A DNA stretch of 35,426 nucleotides, from assembly GCF_022695515.1 (NCBI RefSeq), contig NZ_JALDPT010000043.1, positions 1-35,426 of the forward strand, in the 5' to 3' direction. This DNA is from Phenylobacterium aquaticum. GTDB taxonomy: Bacteria > Pseudomonadota > Alphaproteobacteria > Caulobacterales > Caulobacteraceae. The notes below the pieces were generated by a model. The model did not search any database. It saw only the letters and a program-made list of their open reading frames with translations, and had not been told where the DNA came from. This document shows, in pieces, positions 27,054 to 35,296 of the stretch. The stretch's first letter is position 1, and every line of letters starts with the position of its first letter. The position numbers and the translations under genes are program-made.

Positions 27054-28327
27054 TCAGGACACCGCTTCAGCGACCGGCGCGACAACGTCGGCGGCCGGCG
27101 ACCAGCGGATGAACCGCCGCAGGAAGGACCCGCAGATCGCGTCCAGGATGGGTGACGACACATGGCGGGAGGCCGCGTCGTCGAGGCCGAAGTTGGGTAT
27201 GGGAGTCACAGGCGCAATCCAGCGGACGATTTCGAAAGAGGGAAAATAGTACAGGTCGCCGCGTTCGACCTGACGCAGCAGGATCTCGTCGAAGGCGGAC
27301 CGCAGGCGGGACTTGCTGACGCAGTCGACCTCCACAGCGCTCTTCAGCTCCTTGGCGTCGAGGCCGATAACGGAATCGACCGGCACCGGCGAGAGGGTGA
27401 CGATGAGCGGCGCGGCGGTGATGGATCGGATGCCCGCGATGCAGGCCTCGATCGCCTCGGAGGTCTCCTGGTAGGACGCCAGCCGCAGGGTCGCGCCGAG
27501 CTTCTTGGCGCGCGCGGCGGCGTTGGCCCGCTGTCCGATGTCCTCGGAACTGGGCATGGCCACGAATTTCGGAAAGATCTTCTCCACGAGCGGCAGATCG
27601 GCGTCCGCGCCCTCGCGGAAGAAGTCCACCACATTGCCGAGCGTCAGGACGACACAGTCGGCGCCCACCAGCTGGCGGGCCAGCTGGTCGATGCCCTCGC
27701 AGCGCACGCCCGCCGCCGCCTGCACCTGATCGGGCGCCATTTCCGGGAAGATCCGCGAGACCCAGTCCGCCACGATCGCTAGGCGCGCCTCGGGCGACTG
27801 TCCCAGGAGGTGGAAGATGAAGGCGTTGGAAATGGGCGAATTGAGATCTTCCGCCAGAGCGTAGGTCTCGGCCTCGACGCCGTTGTTCTTCAGGAACTCG
27901 GCGATGTTGCGGGCGAAGCACGAGCCGATCGTGAAGAACCGCCCGTCCGGGGAACCTCTGGGCCCCCGCCGAAATGCAGCACGGATTCGAGGAATTCGGG
28001 ATTGAGGCTGAACTCGTCGCTGACATGGGGAAAGACCATCTTCAGCTGGGCGGCGTGCTTGCGCTTGGCTTCGGTCTCGGCCGTGAAACGGGCCGTCTCC
28101 TCGGGCGTCAGGATGCGCCGCAGGAAATCCGGCAGGGTGAACTTGAACTTCCGCAGATCGGGATCGCCGCCGGAGAGCAATTCCTGCACCGCCGAGGTCA
28201 GGGCCTCCGACCGGGGTTCAGGCGCGTCGCCGGCCGCCTGCAAGGCGCGGGTCAGTCTGCGATAGACGAAGCGGGGAAGGCTGGACGGCTTGCCGCGGTA
28301 GAACTCGACCTTCTTGAAGTCGGACAT
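27054..28327 (-). pseudogene. GSCFA-domain protein, split by one frameshift
   Basis: The N-terminal part (from ATG at 28327) runs in one frame to about 27960. The continuation, with the family signature FTIGSCFARNIAEFLKNN and then AEDLNSPISNAFIFHLL, is in another frame. Inserting one base in GGGCCCCC (27960-27967) would join them, giving a protein of about 424 residues. GSCFA proteins share the catalytic architecture of SGNH/GDSL esterases, with Ser in the GSCF motif, and often lie in surface-polysaccharide clusters; the LSPVP segment is the second block. It stands between the FkbM and oxygenase genes with 32- and 2-base gaps. The remaining sequence is undamaged, so a sequence error is likely. 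Confidence 0.82.
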
Positions 28328-28359
28328 TCCGTCCCCCCGAACTGCGACCAGGGGACAGA

Positions 28360-29163
28360 TTAGGCCGCCATCCGCGCCTTGAACACCCCGTCAGGCAGCT
28401 TGGGCGCCCGCGACGGGTGGATGAAGAAGTAGTCCTTCCACGGCGCGCCGGGCACCAGGGTGGTGCGCTCCTCCAGCCGGTCGGCGTTGAGGGCGAACAT
28501 GCGATAGCCCCGCGACCGGAACATCTCGACCACCGCCTCGGCCGACCCGCCGAACCGCGACGCCAGCATGTCCGGATGGATCTCGATCAGCACGTGGGGC
28601 CGATCGCGGTCGATGACCTGGGCGGCGCCCTCCAGGGCCTTCTGTTCGGCGCCCTCGATATCCATGCGGATGAAGTCGACGCGGCCCACGCCCCGGGCCT
28701 GGCAAAAGCCGTCGAGCGTCACCACGGGGGTCGGCTGCATCTCGACGCCGGCGTCCTCGAGATCGGGCCTGACCTTGCCGGCGGGCGGCGCCTCGGCGAC
28801 ATAGGCGAGCGCGCGTCCCATGCGCCCCGAGGTCTTCTTGGGCGTGATCAGCAGAAGCTCGCCGGCCATGTCCGACACCGCGGCCCGCACCGGGATCACC
28901 TGGCCGTCAATGCCGTGCCAGGCCAGGCAGGTCTTGAGCACCTCGAAGGTGAAGGCCGAGGGCTCGAAGGCGTAGATCCGCGCGTCCGGCGCCACCTGGG
29001 TCATCACATAGGAATGGCGGCCGTCGCTGGCGCCGACATGCAGGCAGACGGGGGAACCGGACAACAGGTCGGCGAGATACGGCGTCTCCGGGTCATGCTT
29101 CGCCCACCTCATATTGCGCCGCCAGGCGCGGAAGGCGTGGCCGAGCACGCGAAGAGAAGCCAT
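28360..29163 (-). CDS. FkbM-family methyltransferase
   Basis: The 267-residue protein has the SAM-binding motif VCLHVGASDGRHS (about 39-51), an acidic residue after strand 2 in YAFEPSAFTFEVL, and the FkbM hallmark VDFIRMDIEGAEQKAL (about 161-176). FkbM enzymes methylate hydroxyl groups on sugars or polyketides and are common in exopolysaccharide and glycan loci. The start is preceded by AAGGAA. It is 23 bases downstream of ubiG and 32 bases upstream of the GSCFA gene, probably in the same transcript. Acceptor is unknown. Confidence 0.9.
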   Translation of the reverse strand: MASLRVLGHAFRAWRRNMRWAKHDPETPYLADLLSGSPVCLHVGASDGRHSYVMTQVAPDARIYAFEPSAFTFEVLKTCLAWHGIDGQVIPVRAAVSDMAGELLLITPKKTSGRMGRALAYVAEAPPAGKVRPDLEDAGVEMQPTPVVTLDGFCQARGVGRVDFIRMDIEGAEQKALEGAAQVIDRDRPHVLIEIHPDMLASRFGGSAEAVVEMFRSRGYRMFALNADRLEERTTLVPGAPWKDYFFIHPSRAPKLPDGVFKARMAA

Positions 29164-29186
29164 GGAGAATTCCTTGCGCCTGCTCT

Positions 29187-29933
29187 TTACGCCGCGTCCC
29201 GCGTGACCGTCATCATGTAGTTGACGTCACAGTCGGACGAGCGGGACCAGCGGCCGCCCAAGGGATCGTAGCTGACGCCGAACGGACCCTGCATGGCCAG
29301 GGGCTCGTCGCGCAGGAACGTGCGCAGTTCGTCAGGACGCAGGAACTTCGACCAGTCGTGCGTGCCGGCCGGCAGCCAGCGCAGCACATATTCCGCCCCG
29401 ACCTTGGCCAGGGCGAAGGCCTTCAGCGTGCGGTTCAGGGTGGCGACGATCATCAGGCCGCCGGGCGCCAGGAGCCGCCCGCAGCTGCGCAGGAACTCGC
29501 CCGGATCGGCCACGTGCTCGATCACCTCCATATTGAGGATCACGTCGAAGGGGGCGACGCCCTCGGCCTCTAGGGCCTCGGCCGTCGAGGCGCGGAAATC
29601 GATCTCGAGCCCCTGGGCCGCGGCGTGCGCGCTGGCGGTGCCGATATTGCGTTCCGAGGCGTCCACCGCGGTGACCGAAAAGCCCAGCCGGGCCATGGGC
29701 TCGCTGAGCAGGCCGCCGCCGCAGCCGATATCCAGCAGGCGCAATCCCTTGAACGGCTCGCGGGCCGCAGCGTCGCGCCCGAACCTCAGGGCCGCCTGGT
29801 CGCGGATGAAGGCCAGGCGCACGGGATTGAACTTGTGCAGGGGGGCGAACTTGCCTTTGGGGTCCCACCACTCGGCGGCGATCCGGGAAAAGCGTTCGAC
29901 TTCGGCGGGGTCGATGGAGGACGCAGGCGTCAT
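29187..29933 (-). CDS. ubiG: Ubiquinone biosynthesis O-methyltransferase UbiG
   Basis: UbiG carries out both O-methylations in ubiquinone synthesis. The 248-residue product starts with the typical IDPAEVERFSRIAAEWWDP, then has HKFNPVRLAFIRD, the SAM motif LLDIGCGGGLLSEP (about 66-79), the VTAVDASERNI acidic loop, and motif LNMEVIEHVADP. The late THDWSKFLRPDEL segment is a UbiG hallmark. It is divergent from lysC with 114 bases between, and heads the minus-strand run that leads into the FkbM gene. Confidence 0.96.
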   Translation of the reverse strand: MTPASSIDPAEVERFSRIAAEWWDPKGKFAPLHKFNPVRLAFIRDQAALRFGRDAAAREPFKGLRLLDIGCGGGLLSEPMARLGFSVTAVDASERNIGTASAHAAAQGLEIDFRASTAEALEAEGVAPFDVILNMEVIEHVADPGEFLRSCGRLLAPGGLMIVATLNRTLKAFALAKVGAEYVLRWLPAGTHDWSKFLRPDELRTFLRDEPLAMQGPFGVSYDPLGGRWSRSSDCDVNYMMTVTRDAA

Positions 29934-30047
29934 GAAGCCTTATTAGCCTGCTCTGCGGCGGAAGTCGAAGCGCGCCGTTGCCCCGCGCGTTTCCCGTGGC
30001 TAGAAGGGCGCGCCCTTTCCTTGAGCGGAGCCATATCCGTAGCGCCC

Positions 30048-31298
30048 ATGTCCCGGCTGGTGATGAAATTCGGCGGCACCTCGGTGGCCGACCTAGAGCG
30101 CATCCGGCGCGTCGGCCGGCTGGTGGCGGCGGAAGTCGCCGCCGGGCATCAGGTGGCCGTGGTGGTCTCCGCCATGTCCGGCAAGACCAATGAGCTGGTC
30201 GCCTGGACCGACGGCGCGGGCCCCGCCGCCCAGGGCCTGACGCCCTCCGACGACGAATATGACGTGGTCGTAGCGTCCGGCGAGCAGGTGACCGCGGGCC
30301 TGCTGGCCATGACCCTGCGCAATATGGGCCTGCCGGCGCGCTCCTGGATGGGCTGGCAGATTCCGATCATCGCCGACGACGCCCACGGCCGCGCCCGTAT
30401 CGACGACATTCCGCCCGAGAACCTGATCGCCGCCATGGACAAGGGCGAGATCGCGGTGATCGCCGGCTTCCAGGGCGTGACCCGCGACCAGCGCATCGCC
30501 ACCCTCGGCCGGGGCGGCTCGGACACCAGCGCCGTGGCCGTCGCCGCGGCGGTGAAGGCCATCCGCTGCGACATCTACACCGACGTGGACGGGGTCTACA
30601 CCACCGATCCGCGCATCGAATCCAAGGCCCGCAAGCTCGCCAAGATCTCCTATGAGGAGATGCTGGAAATGGCCTCGCTGGGCGCCAAGGTCCTGCAGAC
30701 CCGGTCGGTCGAGCTGGCCATGGCCCAGAACGTGCCGGTGCGGGTGCTGTCCAGTTTTGTCGAGCCGGGCGAAGCGCCGGGCCAAGGCACCATCGTGTGC
30801 GACGAGGAAGAGATCATGGAAAAGCGGATCGTGAGCGGCGTCGCCTACAGCCGCGACGAAGCGAAGATCAGCCTGTTCGGCCTGCCCGATCACCCGGGCG
30901 TGTCCTCGGAAATCTTCGGGGCCCTGGCCGACGCCAACGTCAATGTGGACATGATCGTCCAGAGCCACGCCCGCACCGCCGACACCGCGAACATGGAGTT
31001 CACGGTCGGCAAGCGCGACGCCCAGCGCGCGGTCGAGATCGTCCGCGCCAGCCAGCCGAAGATCGGCTTCGAGGACGTCCAGGTGAACGAGGACGTCGCC
31101 AAGGTCTCGGTCATCGGGGTCGGCATGCGCAGCCACGCCGGGGTCGCCAAGTCGATGTTCAGCGCGCTCGCCGAGAAGGGCGTGAACATCCAGGTGATCT
31201 CGACCAGCGAGATCAAGATCAGCGTCCTGATCGACGCCGCCTACACCGAACTGGCGGTCCGCGCCCTGCACGCCGCCTACGGACTGGACCAGCTCTAA
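30048..31298 (+). CDS. lysC: Aspartate kinase
   Basis: LysC phosphorylates aspartate, the first step to lysine, threonine, methionine and diaminopimelate. The 416-residue length is that of the single-chain feedback-regulated type. Motifs are KFGGTSVADLERI (residues 7-19), GRGGSDTSAVAVAAA and DVDGVYTTDPRIE in the kinase domain, and two ACT domains at the C-terminus (from VSGVAYSRDEAKISL onward; VGMRSHAGVAKSMFSALA), where lysine/threonine inhibition is expected. The ATG at 30048 was chosen although the frame is open further upstream, because family similarity begins at MSRLVMKFGG. A hairpin follows the stop. Confidence 0.97.
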   Translation: MSRLVMKFGGTSVADLERIRRVGRLVAAEVAAGHQVAVVVSAMSGKTNELVAWTDGAGPAAQGLTPSDDEYDVVVASGEQVTAGLLAMTLRNMGLPARSWMGWQIPIIADDAHGRARIDDIPPENLIAAMDKGEIAVIAGFQGVTRDQRIATLGRGGSDTSAVAVAAAVKAIRCDIYTDVDGVYTTDPRIESKARKLAKISYEEMLEMASLGAKVLQTRSVELAMAQNVPVRVLSSFVEPGEAPGQGTIVCDEEEIMEKRIVSGVAYSRDEAKISLFGLPDHPGVSSEIFGALADANVNVDMIVQSHARTADTANMEFTVGKRDAQRAVEIVRASQPKIGFEDVQVNEDVAKVSVIGVGMRSHAGVAKSMFSALAEKGVNIQVISTSEIKISVLIDAAYTELAVRALHAAYGLDQL

Positions 31299-31326
31299 GC
31301 GTCGGATAACGGTGATATTTTCTCTC

Positions 31327-31349
31327 CCCTGCGGCGTCTCGCCGCAGGG
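31327..31349 (+). terminator. GC hairpin after lysC, possible terminator
   Basis: CCCTGCGGCG (31327-31336) and CGCCGCAGGG (31340-31349) form a perfect 10-base-pair stem with a 3-base loop. There is no T run on the plus strand (only TT), so termination would be weak or Rho-dependent. Confidence 0.45.
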
Positions 31350-31376
31350 TTGAAGAGCGCGCGCGGCTTCACCAGC

Positions 31377-31399
31377 CGTAAAGATCGACTCCCCATAAT
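31377..31399 (+). promoter_or_regulatory. Promoter-like element CGTAAAGA-N9-CATAAT
   Basis: CGTAAAGA (31377-31384) is followed after 9 bases by CATAAT (31394-31399), six bases before the ATG of the following gene. The same two blocks with the same spacing precede the partial paralogue at 35297. The shared block and spacing suggest common regulation. The spacing does not fit a standard sigma70 -35/-10 pair using these two blocks. Confidence 0.45.
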
Positions 31400-31405
31400 G
31401 GGCTC

Positions 31406-33118
31406 ATGGAGGAGCTCGTACATTATGAGGTGCTTGCCCGTCGCCCCGGCGCGGCCATGCATCTTGAGGCCTGGCTGGAGGACCAGTCTCGGGCCCTGCA
31501 GATGGCCAATGAGATGATCGGCTGCGGGGAGTTCATCGCCGTGATGGTCGTCCGCGAGACCCGCAATCCCAAGTCCGGCAAGTTCACGCCCCTGGTCATC
31601 CGCCGGGAGGGCGACTTCACCTCGCCAGTCACCCGCAAGCTGGCGTCGGGCGACCTGCCGCCGCCGCGCTGCCGCACGGGCGCCGATCTTTATGGCCCCA
31701 TGGCCCGCGCCCGCATCGCCGAGGTGCTGGAGGCCTGGCTCGCCCGCAAGAAGATCACCGCCTTCGAACTGATCCATCGGCTCGATCTCTCCGAGACCCT
31801 GCGCAACGCCGGCGGCGAATATCAGCACGCGGTCCAGAAGTTCGCCGTGCCGGAGGCGCTGCTGCGCCGCTCCACCGTGCATGAGGTGATCAAGTCCCTG
31901 CACCCGGTGATCGACGAGGCGGCGACCCGCCTGCGCGTGACCACCCAGGCCAACGGCTTCGCGGCCCTGTCGCTCTCCACCTTCGCGGAGATCTGCGACG
32001 ACCTGGCGGATGTGCATGACCGGCTGTTCCTGCTGGGCGGCGCCGTGGCGGCCTATCTCGAAAGCGCCGAGGACTGGGGCGCGAAGGTCGAGCGGGTGCT
32101 GAACCTCGCCGACGCCGCCCCCGAGGACGGCCCCGGCCGCGACCTCGCCATGCACGTCCTGGCCATGCCCATGGCCGAGATCTTCAACATCAACGCCGCC
32201 ATGGCCGACCTGCTGGGGCCCGAGCTGGACCCCGCCGGCCATATCGCGGCGCTCGCCCAGCTCAGCGCGCCGGACGTGGCAGAGGCTGTTTCCGCCTTCG
32301 ATTCCGTCGCCGCCACACTGCTGCCCAAGCCCACCGCCATCGGCGAGCGCCTGGCCCGGTTCCTGGCCGAGCCGCGGGTCAATGGCCTGCGCCTGGCGCT
32401 CGGCCGCAAGATCCTGGGGGAGATCGCCAGCCCCAAGCGCCTGCGTCCGGCCAGCGCCGAGGGCGAGGTGGAGATCACCCGCGTGCTCGCCATCACCCTG
32501 ATGACCGCCGCCGAGCACCTGGGCGGCGCCGAGGCGGTGCACGAGGCCTTCGTCTCGCGCTCCCACGCCATGGTCGGCACCGAATTCGTCACCGCCTATC
32601 TGAAGGTCGCCCGCACCCCGATGGACGAGGCCCTGGCGCTGGCCCGGCTGATGGAGAGCGTGGTCGGCGGCATCCACAAGCGTCAGGCGGTGCGCTGGCT
32701 GCAGTCCTGCGTCACCTCTTTGAAGTTCGACGCCGAGATCAAGTCGACCAAGCTGCCGGCCCAGGCGCGGCTGAACCAGCTGGCCGCCCTCTATCGCCGC
32801 ATCTCGCGGTCGGGCGGCAAGGAAGCCGGGATCGAGCCCCTGCTGCAGATCATCGGCGATCTGGGCGGCAAGATCGAAGCCGACGCCAAGGTCCTGGCCC
32901 AGTTCCGCAAGACCGCGCTGCCGCCGGTGCAGAAGCTGCAATTGCTGATCCGCATGGCGATGGGCGAGACGGCCCCCATCGGGCCGGCGACCGAACGCGC
33001 CCGGCTGGAGGCCAAGCGGGTCATGGCCCAGCCCGAGACCATCCATGAGCTGTCCCGCGAGCCCCGGATGCTGCACCAGGTCCAGACCATGATGAACGCC
33101 CTGGACCGCGCCGCCTAG
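31406..33118 (+). CDS. Uncharacterised 570-residue protein, paralogue of the gene at 35297
   Basis: I do not recognise this family. The protein has no signal peptide or membrane segment. The first 95 residues look like a small alpha/beta module (VHYEVLARRPGAAMHLEAWL, then MIGCGEFIAVMVVRETRNP, KFTPLVIRREGDF). The rest is almost wholly helical with many Ala/Leu/Glu, suggesting a repeat-like or scaffold protein. No catalytic motif stands out. Coding use matches the neighbours, so it is not obviously foreign. A second copy of its N-terminus begins at 35297 with the same upstream element. It ends in a CTAG stop shared with the converging MFS gene. Confidence 0.85.
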   Translation: MEELVHYEVLARRPGAAMHLEAWLEDQSRALQMANEMIGCGEFIAVMVVRETRNPKSGKFTPLVIRREGDFTSPVTRKLASGDLPPPRCRTGADLYGPMARARIAEVLEAWLARKKITAFELIHRLDLSETLRNAGGEYQHAVQKFAVPEALLRRSTVHEVIKSLHPVIDEAATRLRVTTQANGFAALSLSTFAEICDDLADVHDRLFLLGGAVAAYLESAEDWGAKVERVLNLADAAPEDGPGRDLAMHVLAMPMAEIFNINAAMADLLGPELDPAGHIAALAQLSAPDVAEAVSAFDSVAATLLPKPTAIGERLARFLAEPRVNGLRLALGRKILGEIASPKRLRPASAEGEVEITRVLAITLMTAAEHLGGAEAVHEAFVSRSHAMVGTEFVTAYLKVARTPMDEALALARLMESVVGGIHKRQAVRWLQSCVTSLKFDAEIKSTKLPAQARLNQLAALYRRISRSGGKEAGIEPLLQIIGDLGGKIEADAKVLAQFRKTALPPVQKLQLLIRMAMGETAPIGPATERARLEAKRVMAQPETIHELSREPRMLHQVQTMMNALDRAA

Positions 33119-34511
33119 CTGAAGGTCGTCCGCTCCGAGCCCAGCCGCCAGGAGGCGGCGAGCCCGGCCAGCGCCACCGGCACGGCGGCGGCGAACACCC
33201 AGACCCCGGCGCTCTGCGCCGTCTCGATCGTCAGGCCATGGGCGAGGCCCGTCAGGTTGGCGATGGCGGCCGCGGTCGCGGCGCCGGCCGCCGATCCCGT
33301 CAGACGGACGGTGGAGATGGCCGCCGCGCCCACCCCGCGTTCGGCGTCCGCCAGGCCGGCCAGCACCTTTTGCGCCATGAAGGCCCAGGACAGGCCGAAG
33401 CCGCCCCCCAGGGCGATCCCGGCCACCAGCACCGGCCAGACCTGGCCGGTCGGGAAGGCGAAGGCGCTGAGCGCCACCCCCAGGGTCGAGCAGACCGCGC
33501 CCAGGCGGATCATGCGGCCGGACCACAGGCCGGTCAGGTTGGAAACGGCCAAGCCGGCGATGGTCCAGGCCACGGCCTCGGCGGCGATGACATAGCCGGC
33601 GGTGAGCGCCTTGAGCCCCGCCAGGGTCTGCAGGATCGCCGCCCCATAGACGCCAAAGCCCATGGAGGCGGCGGTGAGCAGGAACATGGCCGCATAGCCG
33701 GATCCCGGAATGGTGCGCAGGTCGCCGGAGCCCTTGGGCAGAAGGCGGGCGACGGCGCGTTCGTCCACCCAGACCATGGCGATCAACAACAGCACGCCGA
33801 CCAGGGTGAGCGCCGAGGAGCGTCCGAAATCCCCGGCCAGGTCGGCCAGGCCGATGGCGACGACGCCGAGCGCGATCAGCCCCAGCTGGGCCAGGCGATC
33901 TGGGCCCCCGCCTCCCCGTCCTCGCCCTTGGGCAGCATGACGAAGGCCGCCGCGCCCACGGCCAGCCCCTGGATCGCGAAGGACCAGAACACCCAGCGCC
34001 AGATTCCGGCGTCGGCGAAGATCCCGCCGATCAGCGGGCCGAGCAGGCTCGCCACCCCCCAGACGGCGGTGATGGCGGCGTAGACCTTGGGCAGGGTGCG
34101 GTCGGGGAACATCAGGCCGATGGCGACGGAGCAGAATCCCACCACCCAGCCGCCGCCGATCCCCTGCAGCAGGCGGCCGGCCAGGAAGGTGGCGATGTCC
34201 GGCCCGCCCGCGCTCATAACGCAGCCCAGGGCGTAGAGGGCGGCGGCGGCCGCCGTGGCGCGGCGCAGGCCGAAGCGACGGGCGAGCAGGCCCGAGCTGG
34301 CGCCCGCCAGCACCGAGCCCAGAAGGTAGCCGGCGGTCGCCCAGCCGAAATAGGCGTAGCCGCCCAACGCCTTACCGACGCTGGGCATGATGGTCGCGGT
34401 GACCAGGGAGTCGGCGGCGTTCAGCCAGACGCCAAGACAGATCAGCACGAAGCGCGGCAGACGACCCTCGCCCAGCACATCCGCCCAGCTTCCCGGCGTC
34501 GGCGTCCTCAT
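33115..34511 (-). pseudogene. MFS transporter (drug-efflux type), split by one frameshift
   Basis: The first half (from ATG at 34511) encodes about 200 residues with several transmembrane helices and the MFS signature GLLARRFGLRRATAAAAALY (motif A), GRLLQGIGGGWVVGF (motif B) and the motif C-like GVASLLGPLIGGIFAD. The second half (ending 33115) continues with QLGLIALGVVAIGLADLAGD and about seven more helices in another frame. One added base in GGGCCCCC (33902-33909) would join them into about 465 residues, typical of DHA1/DHA2 exporters. It is divergent from a regulator with a shared operator, so drug or toxic-compound export under that regulator is likely. Confidence 0.85.
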
Positions 34512-34593
34512 TTGACAATTCCCAGGCTTACAAACTCTCAGGGTCGGGACTAGACGGAAGCACGCATTTTTGCAATCGTTAGATTGTCAAATG
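34509..34593. promoter_or_regulatory. Divergent promoter/operator with inverted repeats over both start codons
   Basis: CATTTGACAAT (34509-34519) and ATTGTCAAATG (34583-34593) are exact 11-base reverse complements. The CAT of the first is the MFS start codon, and the ATG of the second is the regulator start. A second palindrome, CAATC-GTTA-GATTG (34573-34586), overlaps the right arm. They are likely operators for the regulator gene next to them. TTGACA within each arm may double as a -35 element. Confidence 0.65.
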
Positions 34594-35211
34594 CGCAACA
34601 CCCCCGACGATATCCTGTTCTGGCTGAAGACCGCAGGCCCGGCCCAGACCCTGGCCGTCGCCGGCCGTCTGGGCGTCACCCGCCAGGCGGCGCGCCAGCA
34701 CCTGGAGAAGCTGGCCGCCGAGGGGCTGGTCGAGCATGTCACCACGCGCGCCGGGGTGGGCCGGCCGCGCCAGGTCTGGTCCCTGACCGGCAAGGCCCAG
34801 GCCCGTTTCCCCGACACCCACGCCCAGATGACCGTCGACCTGATCGAGGCGGTGCGCGAGGAGTTCGGCGCGGAGGGGCTCGACCGGCTGGTGACCCGGC
34901 GCGAACAGGCGACCGCGGAGGCCTATGGCCGGGCCCTGGGCGCGGACCCTGACCTCGAGATCCGTTTGGAGCGGCTGACGGCCCTGCGCAGCGCCGAGGG
35001 CTATATGTCCGAGTGGCGGCGCGAGGCCGACGGGACCTATCTGCTGATCGAGAACCATTGCCCGATCTGCGCGGCGGCGGCGGCCTGCCAGGGCTTTTGC
35101 CGGGCGGAGCTCGACCTGTTCTCCCGGCTGCTCGCGCCCGCCGTCGTGACCCGGACGGAGCATGTTCTGGACGGCGCCCGACGCTGCGCCTACCGGGTGA
35201 CGGGGGGTTAG
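34591..35211 (+). CDS. Winged-helix regulator, SufR/ArsR-like, with C-terminal cysteine cluster
   Basis: The 206-residue protein has an N-terminal winged helix (LAVAGRLGVTRQAARQHLEK, then LAAEGLVEHV and the GVGRPRQVWSLT wing). A dimerisation region follows, then a cysteine-rich segment HCPICAAAAACQGFC (residues about 156-170) that could bind an Fe-S cluster or metal, as in SufR-type regulators. No suf genes are present; the divergent MFS transporter is the probable target, and shared palindromes span both starts. The ATG at 34591 lacks a ribosome site, so the mRNA may be leaderless. An in-frame TTG at 34570 is a weaker alternative start. Confidence 0.85.
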   Translation: MRNTPDDILFWLKTAGPAQTLAVAGRLGVTRQAARQHLEKLAAEGLVEHVTTRAGVGRPRQVWSLTGKAQARFPDTHAQMTVDLIEAVREEFGAEGLDRLVTRREQATAEAYGRALGADPDLEIRLERLTALRSAEGYMSEWRREADGTYLLIENHCPICAAAAACQGFCRAELDLFSRLLAPAVVTRTEHVLDGARRCAYRVTGG

Positions 35212-35266
35212 CCGCGACCGCGCGCCACACCCGGGCATTGTCCCCAAACCGGGTAATTTCATCTTG

Positions 35267-35289
35267 CGTAAAGACCTGCGCCGGATAGT
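35267..35289 (+). promoter_or_regulatory. Promoter-like element CGTAAAGA-N9-GATAGT
   Basis: CGTAAAGA (35267-35274) and GATAGT (35284-35289) repeat the element at 31377-31399 with identical 9-base spacing, here seven bases before the ATG. The sequence between the blocks differs, so the match is not merely left over from a recent duplication. Confidence 0.45.
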
Positions 35290-35296
35290 CCGGCCC

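Noticed and set aside
31377..31399. Sigma28 flagellar promoter before the uncharacterised gene
   Set aside because: The TAAA block resembles its -35, but the distance to the ATAA block is about 10 bases and not 15, and the GCCG part is missing.
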